A stretch of DNA of 22,528 nt from positions 1 through 22,528 of the forward strand of contig CAJCIW010000040.1 of the NCBI GenBank assembly GCA_903970455.1, given 5' to 3'. Both the position numbers and the translations under genes were made by a program. Source of the DNA: Verrucomicrobiota bacterium (lineage in GTDB: Bacteria > Chlamydiota > Chlamydiia > Chlamydiales > Rhabdochlamydiaceae). Shown one piece after another: positions 1 through 7,095 of this stretch (the stretch's first letter is position 1; every line of letters starts with the position of its first letter). The notes beneath the pieces were generated by a model. That model was not told where the DNA came from and searched no databases. It saw nothing but the letters and a program-made list of their open reading frames with translations.

Positions 1-65
1 TTTGCCCCTGTATCTGCTTCTTTAAGAATGAGAATTATTTGTTCTTCTGAAAATCTCTTTTTCAT
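1..65 (-). CDS. IS3-family transposase OrfA, N-terminus (partial, runs off window)
   Basis: Only the first 21 codons are in the window, reading from the ATG at 65 towards base 1. They begin MKKRFSEEQI and continue ILILKEADTGA. This is the typical start of the IS3-family OrfA, a small helix-turn-helix protein that binds the element's ends and is extended into the full DDE transposase by frameshifting into OrfB. An AGGA motif lies 9 bases upstream of the ATG. The element's terminal repeat is just upstream (to about 141). Family assignment rests on this short stretch and the terminal sequence; the rest of the element is outside the window. Confidence 0.7.
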   Translation of the reverse strand, partial: MKKRFSEEQIILILKEADTGA

Positions 66-141
66 GGATCGTATTCCTTTTGTGTTAAAAGTTTATACGA
101 ACCTCTATTTCTTTATGGACCGTTTTTACGGGGCAAGGTCA
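1..141 (-). mobile_element. Right-hand end of an IS3-family insertion sequence
   Basis: Read on the minus strand from 141, the sequence starts TGACCTTGCCCCGTAAAAAC, which looks like an IS3-family terminal inverted repeat (TG at the tip, TGACC then a C-rich run). The orfA start codon follows about 75 bases inside. Immediately outside the tip, plus-strand coding sequence resumes without a start codon, so the element appears to have landed inside a gene. The other end and any target duplication are outside the window. Confidence 0.6.
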
Positions 142-143
142 AA

Positions 144-392
144 GTGGTGATCAATCACGGAGAAAAAGAAGATTTTCATACACATAAATGGAAATCCATT
201 TTTATTGCCGATTCCGTTGCTGATATGCGTTATTATGGGCCTGAGGAAAAGATTGTCTGGGAACGAAAAGCCCCGCCACGCGATGTGTTCCGGACATCCG
301 TGACCTGGAAGGAGCCCGAAGGACGGCACGCCATTGAAAACTTAAGCTCTGATCAAGTGATCCACGGCATACGGATCGAGCTGAAGAACTGA
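144..392 (+). pseudogene. C-terminal remnant of a small cupin-like protein cut by the IS element
   Basis: The open frame gives about 82 residues with good protein character (HTHKWKSIFIADSVADMRYY, then IENLSSDQVIHGIRIELKN). The frame starts right at the IS tip with only GTG codons and no ribosome site, so it is read as the 3' part of a gene whose 5' part lies beyond the insertion. The HTH near the start, short beta-like segments and a late H-G-I-R suggest a small single-domain cupin, but that is inference from pattern only. The gene ends in the hairpin shared with yqeY. If translated from GTG144 it could be a short independent protein, but this is less likely. Confidence 0.5.
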
Positions 393-427
393 GGAACTGC
401 TCCTGCCTTTGAAGGCAGGGGCTTCCT
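392..427. terminator. Hairpin between two convergent genes
   Basis: A stem of about 14 pairs: AGGAA (392-396) with TTCCT (423-427) and GCTCCTGCC (399-407) with GGCAGGGGC (414-422). It has a two-base bulge, one wobble pair and the loop TTTGAA. It overlaps the stop codons of both the cupin-like remnant and yqeY, so it can fold in either transcript. No long T run follows, so it may be a weak terminator or an mRNA 3'-end stabiliser. Confidence 0.5.
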
Positions 428-863
428 AATCCGCTAGGAGCTGGGCCGCCAAATCTTTGGCCAATTTTCCATCCACTGCATTGCTGAGCTGCATGATTCT
501 CTTCATCACCAATCCGAGATCCTTTTTTGTCTTTGCCCCCGAATCGGCGATGGCTTGGGTGACGATTTTCTTCGTTTCTTCAGTGGAAAGGGTTTTGGGT
601 AAAAACTCAAGCAAGATAATGATCTCGCTTTTTAATTTCTCAATGGTGTCGGGCCGATTGGCTGCTTGAGCGTGTTCCAAGGCTTCCTGGAGATTGGAAT
701 AGTAGGTTTTGAATAGTTTGAGGACTTCTGAATCAGGAAGCTCGCAACGTGCATCTACGGCCATGATTTTTGATTTGAGCATGCGTAAAGTATCGAGCCT
801 CACCTGATCCCGGCTTCTCATCGCCTCTTTGATCCCAGAATTAATATGTTCGATTAACGTCAT
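426..863 (-). CDS. yqeY: GatB/YqeY domain protein
   Basis: 145 residues, the usual size for YqeY. The family shares the helical tail domain of GatB, the tRNA-dependent amidotransferase subunit; the function of the stand-alone protein is not settled. The sequence shows the expected opening (MTLIEHINSGIKEAMRSRD, then VRLDTLRMLKSKI), a middle helix pair and the C-terminal block TKKDLGLVMKRIMQLS followed by VDGKLAKDLAAQLL, a hallmark of the family. ATG863 is chosen because family members start there, although the frame stays open to 911. It lies 68 bases downstream of the purF-like gene on the same strand and may be co-transcribed with it. Confidence 0.9.
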   Translation of the reverse strand: MTLIEHINSGIKEAMRSRDQVRLDTLRMLKSKIMAVDARCELPDSEVLKLFKTYYSNLQEALEHAQAANRPDTIEKLKSEIIILLEFLPKTLSTEETKKIVTQAIADSGAKTKKDLGLVMKRIMQLSNAVDGKLAKDLAAQLLAD

Positions 864-931
864 AATGTCTCTTGTTTGACTGCAGTGTAAATGAGCTGCC
901 GTTTTTTCCACAATAAAGCTATTGCGCGGCT

Positions 932-2932
932 TTAATAACTTCTCGCATCGAGGCCTTCAACCCAATTTAAGTAACTGGTGTTAAGGGTTTTATACCCTCC
1001 TGGAGTGGGATAATCTCCTGTAAAATACCAATCTCCTTGAAAATCAGGTATAGCGTTGTGCAATCCCTGAATGGTTTGATAAATGACATCCAACGAACCG
1101 TTCCATGAAGTATCCGATGGAAAGACAAGTTCGGCCACTTTTTTTTCGATCTCTTCTACGGAGAATTGTTCGTAAATTTCTTTCACATAATTTTTTATCT
1201 GAGACGGGGGAATGTTTTGTTGATTTAAACAAACGCTCTTGATTTTATCCAAAATTTCTAGCTTGTTGTGCTCTTTCAACAAGCTGACTGCAGCTTGAAA
1301 AGCAACAAACCTCCCTAGCTGGCTCATGTCGATCCCATAGCAATCGGGATAAATCACCGGAGGAGCAGAACTGACAACGATGATTTTTTTGGGGTTTAGT
1401 CTAATCAGATTTTTAATCAACGATTCTTTTAAAGTGGTCCCTCGCACAATCGAGTCATCAACCACTACCAAAGTGTCGTTTGGAGTGACAATCCCTTTTG
1501 TGACTTCATAAAGTTGCGCAACCAGTGTTTTACGGATTTGGTCAGAACTGATAAAAGTGCGAATCCGCTGGTTTTTTGTAATTAAGTATTCAATTCTAGG
1601 TCGACAATCCAAATATTTTTGAATTTCTTCTAAATTTGGATTTTTTTTCCCCAAGTCGTCTTGGAGTTTTACAAAATTTTTCCTAAGCCCAATCGCAGCA
1701 ATTTCTTCGACAAGTCCCTGAAAAGCAACGATGCTCGAATTGGGAACATAAGAAAAGATGGTATGCGTTAAATCTCCGTCAATTGCCTCAAAAACTCTTT
1801 CAGCGAGATTTTTTCCTAAAGCTTTCCGTTCTTTGTAAATTTCCGGATCATTACCTTTACTGAAATAGATCCGTTCGAAAGAGCATTCTCTTTTAGGTAA
1901 AGGAGGACATAAAGACTTCTCTACAAGGTCGACTCCCTGTTTAAAAATTAAGATGCTGCCCGGTTGGACGGGCAATACTTCATCAGGAGCGAGGTCAAAT
2001 ACGTCCATTAAAGCGATCTTTTCAGAGGCTACAGCAAAAACCTCCTCATTTGAAACGTAATAACCTGGGCGAATGCCTGCCGGGTCTCGACAAACAAATG
2101 CGTCGCCATTTCCCATAATTCCACAAAAAAGATAGCCTCCATCCCAATGCATTGCCGCATTCTGTAAAACTTTGGCCATGTCGATTTGATTTGAGAAAAA
2201 TGATTCAAGAATTTTTTCATTTGCGTTGCAATACAAGTTTTTGTTTTTCATTTCTTGCGCAATCTGTTCATATTCCGCATCCAAATGATAAGCTAAAGTA
2301 TCTAAAATAATCTGAGTGTCCGATGCACTCGAAGGAAAAACCCCATACTGCTCCAGCTCGTTCATCAATTCCGGACTGTTTGTCATATTAAAATTTCCAG
2401 CCAAAGCAAAATGGCGGCATGGCATTCCATGGGAGCGCACAAAGGGTTGGCAATATTTCAAATCGAATCCAGAATGAGTCGCGTATCGCAGATGCCCTAG
2501 AAAGGCTTCTCCGATAAAAGGGGAACTCTCTTTCAAACTCATTTCGTTTTGTGTGTTGTCCGGGGATGTTTCCTTGAGCTCTCTGACCACTTGTTCGAAC
2601 AAGTAGTCGATAGAATTGGGGGCGACCGAACGAAATTGGTGTAAATATTCTTTTCCGGAAACCAATGGACATTTCACTACGGCAATACCTGCGCCGTCTT
2701 GACCTCGATTCCTCTGTTTTTCCATAAGCGCCATCAGCTTTTTTACTCCCCAACCCGGATCGTGATACCGCTCGATATAAAAACCGAGAGGTTTTTTTAG
2801 CCTAACCAAAGCTACGCCGCATTCGTGAACAATCCTCTCATCTTCTATCTCCTTCCAAAACTCTTCGGGGAAGGTTTTCCCGCAGGTAAAAATCACTAAA
2901 AACAGAAAAATAGTATGAGCAATTTTTTTCAT
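932..2932 (-). CDS. purF: Amidophosphoribosyltransferase, Bacteroidetes type, with signal peptide
   Basis: 666 residues. PurF makes 5-phosphoribosylamine from PRPP and glutamine, the committed step of purine synthesis. Visible: a leader (MKK then AHTIFLFLVIFTCG, residues 1-18), the class II glutaminase domain starting at HECGVALVRLKKPL with Cys38 as the expected nucleophile, RNRGQDGAG (about 95), GNFNMTN and HWDGGYLFCG, then a phosphoribosyltransferase domain with the PRPP loop VVVDDSIVRGTT. The C-terminus carries GDWYFTGDYPTPGG. Length, the HECGVA start and this C-terminal block fit the ~620-635-residue enzymes of Bacteroidetes, not the ~470-500-residue bacterial PurF. Known PurF enzymes need the Cys freed as the N-terminus, so the leader plus propeptide (37 residues, ending E|C) would have to be removed. 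Catalytic residues look intact. The leader is unusual for a cytosolic enzyme. Confidence 0.9.
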   Translation of the reverse strand: MKKIAHTIFLFLVIFTCGKTFPEEFWKEIEDERIVHECGVALVRLKKPLGFYIERYHDPGWGVKKLMALMEKQRNRGQDGAGIAVVKCPLVSGKEYLHQFRSVAPNSIDYLFEQVVRELKETSPDNTQNEMSLKESSPFIGEAFLGHLRYATHSGFDLKYCQPFVRSHGMPCRHFALAGNFNMTNSPELMNELEQYGVFPSSASDTQIILDTLAYHLDAEYEQIAQEMKNKNLYCNANEKILESFFSNQIDMAKVLQNAAMHWDGGYLFCGIMGNGDAFVCRDPAGIRPGYYVSNEEVFAVASEKIALMDVFDLAPDEVLPVQPGSILIFKQGVDLVEKSLCPPLPKRECSFERIYFSKGNDPEIYKERKALGKNLAERVFEAIDGDLTHTIFSYVPNSSIVAFQGLVEEIAAIGLRKNFVKLQDDLGKKNPNLEEIQKYLDCRPRIEYLITKNQRIRTFISSDQIRKTLVAQLYEVTKGIVTPNDTLVVVDDSIVRGTTLKESLIKNLIRLNPKKIIVVSSAPPVIYPDCYGIDMSQLGRFVAFQAAVSLLKEHNKLEILDKIKSVCLNQQNIPPSQIKNYVKEIYEQFSVEEIEKKVAELVFPSDTSWNGSLDVIYQTIQGLHNAIPDFQGDWYFTGDYPTPGGYKTLNTSYLNWVEGLDARSY

Positions 2933-3100
2933 CTTCCATCCGGGTAAAATTAATTTCTAAATGCACCTCCGCTTTTTGTCATTAAATTTTTATTTCATCT
3001 GCCGAAAAAGTGAAACTGGGTGGCCTCTGGAAATTGAGAACCCAAACTTGTTGAAATCGTGAAACAGTTAAACAATGTATTCCAAAGTCAACTCCCAGGA

Positions 3101-3532
3101 CTATTGGGAATTATGGATGGCTTGCGACATTACGAAAAATTCCAGTTGTTCTAACCGTACGGGAATTTCCGGAAGAGGGCAGCAAACACGAATGAGATCG
3201 GGATGACGATAAAACGCGTTTGTCTGCGGCCCAACTTCAAACACGGCAGGGTCTTCTGTATGCAGAAAGACCCTCTTTCCACTGGCGATCGCAAACCCCA
3301 GCTCCACGTGAGTTCCCTTTCCTCCAGGTAGGAGGACTACGACAAAATCAGCTCTTGAAATGCCGTCCAGATCAAGAATGGCCACTTCTCGCAGCCGCTC
3401 TTTGCTGATGGATTTCACATTTCCATGCAAAGTCCAGTCGTAGGAGATTGCATGCCCCAATGTTGAGAGAGCATCTCTTACAACATTATGGGCTGCCATT
3501 CTCGAAAGGGAAGTCGCAATATAGTATTTCAT
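3101..3532 (-). CDS. Nucleoside 2-deoxyribosyltransferase-like protein
   Basis: 143 residues. The fold is suggested by the opening MKYYIATSLSRM, the central DFVVVLLPGGKGTHVELGFA and ASGKRVFL, where the glutamate of the GTHVELG block matches the catalytic Glu of nucleoside 2-deoxyribosyltransferases. These enzymes move deoxyribose between bases or hydrolyse nucleosides. No signal peptide, unlike its purine-enzyme neighbours. It lies between guaB (upstream, beyond a large palindrome) and purF (downstream, gap 168 bases), which fits a nucleotide-salvage role. Its ribosome site sits at the outer edge of the palindrome (3534-3699), so translation may depend on how that RNA folds. Substrate cannot be told from sequence. 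Confidence 0.7.
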   Translation of the reverse strand: MKYYIATSLSRMAAHNVVRDALSTLGHAISYDWTLHGNVKSISKERLREVAILDLDGISRADFVVVLLPGGKGTHVELGFAIASGKRVFLHTEDPAVFEVGPQTNAFYRHPDLIRVCCPLPEIPVRLEQLEFFVMSQAIHNSQ

Positions 3533-3533
3533 A

Positions 3534-3699
3534 TATACCTAAGTTAATTCAAAAGTTGGCCAGCAGGCGGGTTCAAGGCGCAGCAAATCGATTGCCGCGA
3601 AGAGGGTAGTATTGACTAATACAGCCCTCTTCGCGGGAATCGATTTTCGGCAGCTTTCAATCCCGTCTCCTGGCCAACTTTTGAGTCAACTTGGGTATA
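3534..3699. repeat. Long imperfect palindrome (~80-base arms) between guaB and the deoxyribosyltransferase gene
   Basis: The left arm (3534-3613) is matched by the reverse complement of the right arm (3618-3699), with a four-base loop GACT. Perfect blocks include TCAAAAGTTGGCCAG, AAATCGATT and CGCGAAGAGGG, interrupted by a few mismatches and small gaps. It begins 5 bases after the guaB stop codon and ends at the ribosome site of the next gene. It can act as a terminator or RNA-processing stem, and its structure resembles a palindromic mobile repeat (MITE-like). It encodes no convincing protein. Confidence 0.85.
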
Positions 3700-3704
3700 A
3701 TCTC

Positions 3705-5315
3705 TCAATTATTGTATGGAAGGGACGGCTTCTCATGAGAAAAGAGAGAGTGTACTTTCCCTTCCCCTTGGGCAGCAGCGGTACGCCATTCAAAACGCAG
3801 GACCCCATTTTCTCTGTATTGCTCTAGCTGTTTTAATGAAGAGGCTCCTACTTCTTGCATCGAATGGCGCAAAGCTTCACAAAGGAAGGGGAGCAGGTTC
3901 CTAACGGAGCCCTTGTCAGCGACCGCTCCTGTAACACCTTGGGGAATTTTGATCGCATTCTCGTTCAGATATCGCTGTGAGCTGTTTTTAGCCATCGCTT
4001 CGAGAGAGCCCATGCCGCGGTATTTTTTCATCCGAACTCCCCCTTCGAAAAAATATTCTCCGGGCGCCTCTTCTGTTCCTGCGAGCATCGAACCCATCAT
4101 GACAACGTCGGCTCCAAGCGCAAGCGCTCTAAAAATGTGCCCTGAATTACGGATACCTCCATCGGCAATGACGGGAATTCCATGCTGGTGTGCGGTTTTA
4201 GCGACTTGAAAAACGCTGGTGGCTTGACCCCGTCCAACAGCCATTACCTCTTGGGTAATGCAGATCGATCCGGAACCCATTCCTATACGCAGCGCGTCGA
4301 CTCCAGCCGCGATCAGGCTTTCAGCTTGGCTGCTCGTCACTACGTTGCCTCCAATCACTTCAATATGGGGGTAGTTTGCTTTAATATAGCGGATCATGTC
4401 GATCTGATAGATGGAGTCCCCTTGGGAAGAATCGATCACGATGAGATCGACCCCTGCTTCGCTAAGGGCCGAGACTCGTTCCCTATCTTCATACCGGGTA
4501 CCGACGGCGGCCCCTACCAAAAGGTGCATATCTCTACTTTTAGAAGCTAGTGGGAAGGCTATGTTATTCTGCATGTCTTTTCGGGAGATCAAGGCGACTA
4601 GATCTCCCTCTTCGTTAATCAGCGGCAGGAGTGATTTTTTGCTCTGAATTAAAATTTCACGTGCCTCCATCAGGGAGGATCCCTCAAAGGCAGCGATCAC
4701 ATCTTTGGTCATCACCTTAGAAATCGGAGTGGACAAATCAGAGACGAAATCAATATCGCGTTTAGTCACGATCCCTGCCAGTTTGCCCCCTATTTTTCCA
4801 TTATCGGTCACAGGGAATCCTGAAAACCCCCTTTGTTTGATAATGTTTACGAGGTGGCCAACCGTATCGGAGGCGCTGAGGACAATCGGGTCCAGGATAA
4901 AACCATTCTCAAAACGTTTGACAATCCGTACCATTGCCGCTTGTTCGGAAATGGAATTGTTATAGTGGATGATCCCGATGCCTCCCATCAGCGCCATTTC
5001 AATAGCCATTTTCGCTTCGGTGACGGTATCCATCGGTGAACTGACAAAGGGGCTCTTAAGGCGGATATTGCGTGTGAGCGAAGTTTCTAAAGAAACTGCA
5101 TCCGATGGAAAGTCAATGTGTCCCGGAAGAAGGATAAAGTCATCGTAGGTGAGACTCACGCCTCTTCCAAAAAGCGCAGCGGCAGAAAGACCATCACTCA
5201 TCCCACGATTGGTGTGATCGAACGACTCCTCCAGAGGGAGATACGCTGAAGATACTCCGATGATTGGAAAAACTGTTGAAACCAGGAAAAGAATACAGCA
5301 GGTGATGTGTCTCAT
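3705..5315 (-). CDS. guaB: IMP dehydrogenase, eukaryote type, with signal peptide
   Basis: 536 residues. IMPDH oxidises IMP to XMP, the committed step to GMP. Visible in order: a leader ([20 protein letters not shown], 1-20), [11 protein letters not shown] (55-65), [13 protein letters not shown] (88-100), two CBS domains (about 140-255), IDSSQGDS (294-301), the catalytic loop [12 protein letters not shown] with Cys352, ADGGI, the flap with [12 protein letters not shown] (430-441), and a tail with [15 protein letters not shown]. The wording of the catalytic core, flap and tail follows animal and fungal IMPDH much more closely than bacterial GuaB, and the extra length over the ~514-residue eukaryotic enzyme is about the size of the leader. 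Active-site residues are intact. GAGG lies 9-10 bases before the ATG. This suggests transfer from a eukaryote followed by gain of an export signal. Confidence 0.93.
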   Translation of the reverse strand: MRHITCCILFLVSTVFPIIGVSSAYLPLEESFDHTNRGMSDGLSAAALFGRGVSLTYDDFILLPGHIDFPSDAVSLETSLTRNIRLKSPFVSSPMDTVTEAKMAIEMALMGGIGIIHYNNSISEQAAMVRIVKRFENGFILDPIVLSASDTVGHLVNIIKQRGFSGFPVTDNGKIGGKLAGIVTKRDIDFVSDLSTPISKVMTKDVIAAFEGSSLMEAREILIQSKKSLLPLINEEGDLVALISRKDMQNNIAFPLASKSRDMHLLVGAAVGTRYEDRERVSALSEAGVDLIVIDSSQGDSIYQIDMIRYIKANYPHIEVIGGNVVTSSQAESLIAAGVDALRIGMGSGSICITQEVMAVGRGQATSVFQVAKTAHQHGIPVIADGGIRNSGHIFRALALGADVVMMGSMLAGTEEAPGEYFFEGGVRMKKYRGMGSLEAMAKNSSQRYLNENAIKIPQGVTGAVADKGSVRNLLPFLCEALRHSMQEVGASSLKQLEQYRENGVLRFEWRTAAAQGEGKVHSLFSHEKPSLPYNN

Positions 5316-5354
5316 TGGAAGACATCCTCGAGGTGACCGATCTTGCCATGGGAA

Positions 5355-6466
5355 TTATGGATCTATCCTGAATTTATCCCAACAATTATTTCCTTCCATT
5401 AGACGTCCCATTATTAACTGCTGCCAGTCGTTCTGTTGCGTGCTCGGCGGCGGGATGGCGGCGGCTTTTTTGAGGCATTCTTTGATTTGCATCATGAGAG
5501 GCGAGGTTTCTTGGTGCTCCTGCCCTATTCCCATTTTGAGCAATTGCTGCCCATTTGCTTCTTCCCAAATCTTTCGAGCAGAGGGCCCATCCCCTTGTAC
5601 TCTTGTTGGAACAGGCGATAGATCCCGTCATAAGTGGTCGCTCCCGTCGCAAGCATGACAGGGTCCGTTTCTTCGGCAACGGTTTCTACATCGACGATGA
5701 TCGTGCGGATGGCCGGGTATGGGGAGAAAAAACTTTCCATCGCTCTGGTCACGGAATAGTTGCCGCCGCTGGCAGAAGTTGTCAAGATCACGATGGTATA
5801 TTCGGATCTGATTTCTTTCACAGGGTTTGGACGCGCTGGACGATTTGCCTCGTTGACGAATAGGCTGATAAGCTCGGGATGAAGGTCGGTCCACTCTCTA
5901 GTGCCCCGTTGCAAAAATTCTTGAGACAATTTCGGGCGTGAAAGCTCGCTCAAATCGACGACCGCAGGCTTCGCAAGTTGATCCGTATTAATGCAATACG
6001 AATCCACTTGCGATCGTCGATTTGAGCGGCTTTGACGCCGAAATTGCTCCAAGAATTTTTGTAACGGGGCACTTCTAGATGGACTTTCTTCCTTCAATGC
6101 AGCCAACAGAGAATTTTCGGGAGAAAATTTTTCAGAGCCGAATAGAAAACAGACTTTAGCTAAGGCATTTGAAAACGGTTGCCGGCATTCTTCCGGAAGA
6201 TGAGGGCGGATATGCCGCGCATAGGCCTGGTGGATCACGAGGGCCTGTTCAGGATCCTTCAGCAAATAGGCGAGGTTTTCGTGCAAGGGATCTTCAAAGG
6301 CAATTTTTGGATAGCGCTCCCCTTGAAAATTGATGAGGACCTCGTCTTGAATGCGGAAATAGTTTTCGAGCTCGGATACGGTAGTGAATTTATTTTGTGC
6401 TTGAAGCGCCCAGGGAAATAGAAAGATCCCTACTAAAACAGGCAAACACAATTTGGTGTTCATCAT
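5355..6466 (-). pseudogene. Broken MGDG-synthase/MurG-like (GT28) N-terminal region with signal peptide
   Basis: The main frame (6466 to 5525, 313 codons) starts with a clear signal peptide (MMNTKLCLPVLVGIFLFPWA, LQAQ) and, near residue 225, reads YTIVILTTSASGGNYSVTRA. This resembles the nucleotide-fold opening of MGDG synthases and related GT28 enzymes, which join sugar to diacylglycerol. It then loses sense and stops at 5525. Another frame on the same strand continues plausibly from about 5580 (ARKIWEEANGQQLLKMG) to a stop at 5355, so a one-base shift near 5580 (consistent with a one-base loss) is likely. Even when repaired (~370 residues) there is no room for the sugar-nucleotide-binding C-terminal half before guaB. 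It is probably decayed, or a leader-bearing fragment with another role. Family call is tentative. Confidence 0.5.
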
Positions 6467-6515
6467 TTCTTTCTTAAACCCGACTTTTCAAGAATGGGGA
6501 GATTATCGGTGTATT

Positions 6516-6947
6516 TTAGAAAATTTCTGCAGCTTGCCGTGGTTCAATATATTCTTCGAATTTTTCCACATACTCTTCGTTGGGGTTCGTTCCAAAGTAG
6601 GTACATGTTCGCGCAATGACGTCGACGCGATAGTGGACGACCCCGGCCCTCACCATCTCTTTGACAACCTCGCTGTAAGGCGTTTGTTTGACTTGGTGGA
6701 TTTTAATCGCGTCTACTAATCCCTTCAAATCGAATGAGGAGCCGCAAGGCAGGAGGTTTTTTAGTGAGGCAGCATCGGATTCAATCATTTTCTGTCCGCT
6801 TCCATGATAGGTAATGGTACAGCTGGAAAACTCGACATTATAATCTTTCACTCCGGCATCTCTGAGAGCATTCAGAGTTTTAGGAAACGTCCACTTTTCA
6901 GCTTTGGACACTTTTGAAATTTCTTTAATTTTTTGTGGGCTAAACAT
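6516..6947 (-). CDS. DUF1398 family protein
   Basis: 143 residues, no signal peptide or membrane segment. The pattern fits DUF1398 proteins: an N-terminal helix pair with FPKTLNALRDAGVKDYNVEF, a strand pair TITYHGSG, then FDLKGLVDAIKIHQ and a second half repeating the layout with VHYRVDVIARTCTYFG. Function of the family is unknown. It is the first gene of the minus-strand run and ends 49 bases before the signal-peptide gene downstream. The far side faces the divergent gene at 7096, so 6948-7095 should hold promoters for both. I see no unambiguous pair of hexamers there. Confidence 0.75.
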   Translation of the reverse strand: MFSPQKIKEISKVSKAEKWTFPKTLNALRDAGVKDYNVEFSSCTITYHGSGQKMIESDAASLKNLLPCGSSFDLKGLVDAIKIHQVKQTPYSEVVKEMVRAGVVHYRVDVIARTCTYFGTNPNEEYVEKFEEYIEPRQAAEIF

Positions 6948-7095
6948 TTTGTCCTTTATTATGATTTTTCACTCATTGAGCATTAGCTCATTATATTTTA
7001 AGGGCGATTTTCTGCAAAGATATTCCTGGAAAACCTCGCCAAAATGGGTTCAAGTGGATAAACTGGTCGTGGACAGACAAAGAAGGCTCTGAAAA

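Noticed and set aside
144..392. Intact small gene starting at GTG144
   Set aside because: No ribosome site, and the frame begins exactly at the IS tip, so a truncated gene is the simpler reading.
5386..5679. 97-codon minus-strand frame across the broken GT28-like gene
   Set aside because: It is a third frame over sequence better explained by the frameshifted gene, and its composition is not protein-like.
6977..6990. Small inverted repeat TGAGC-ATTA-GCTCA in the divergent gap at 6948-7095
   Set aside because: Arms of five bases are expected by chance and no regulator gene lies nearby.
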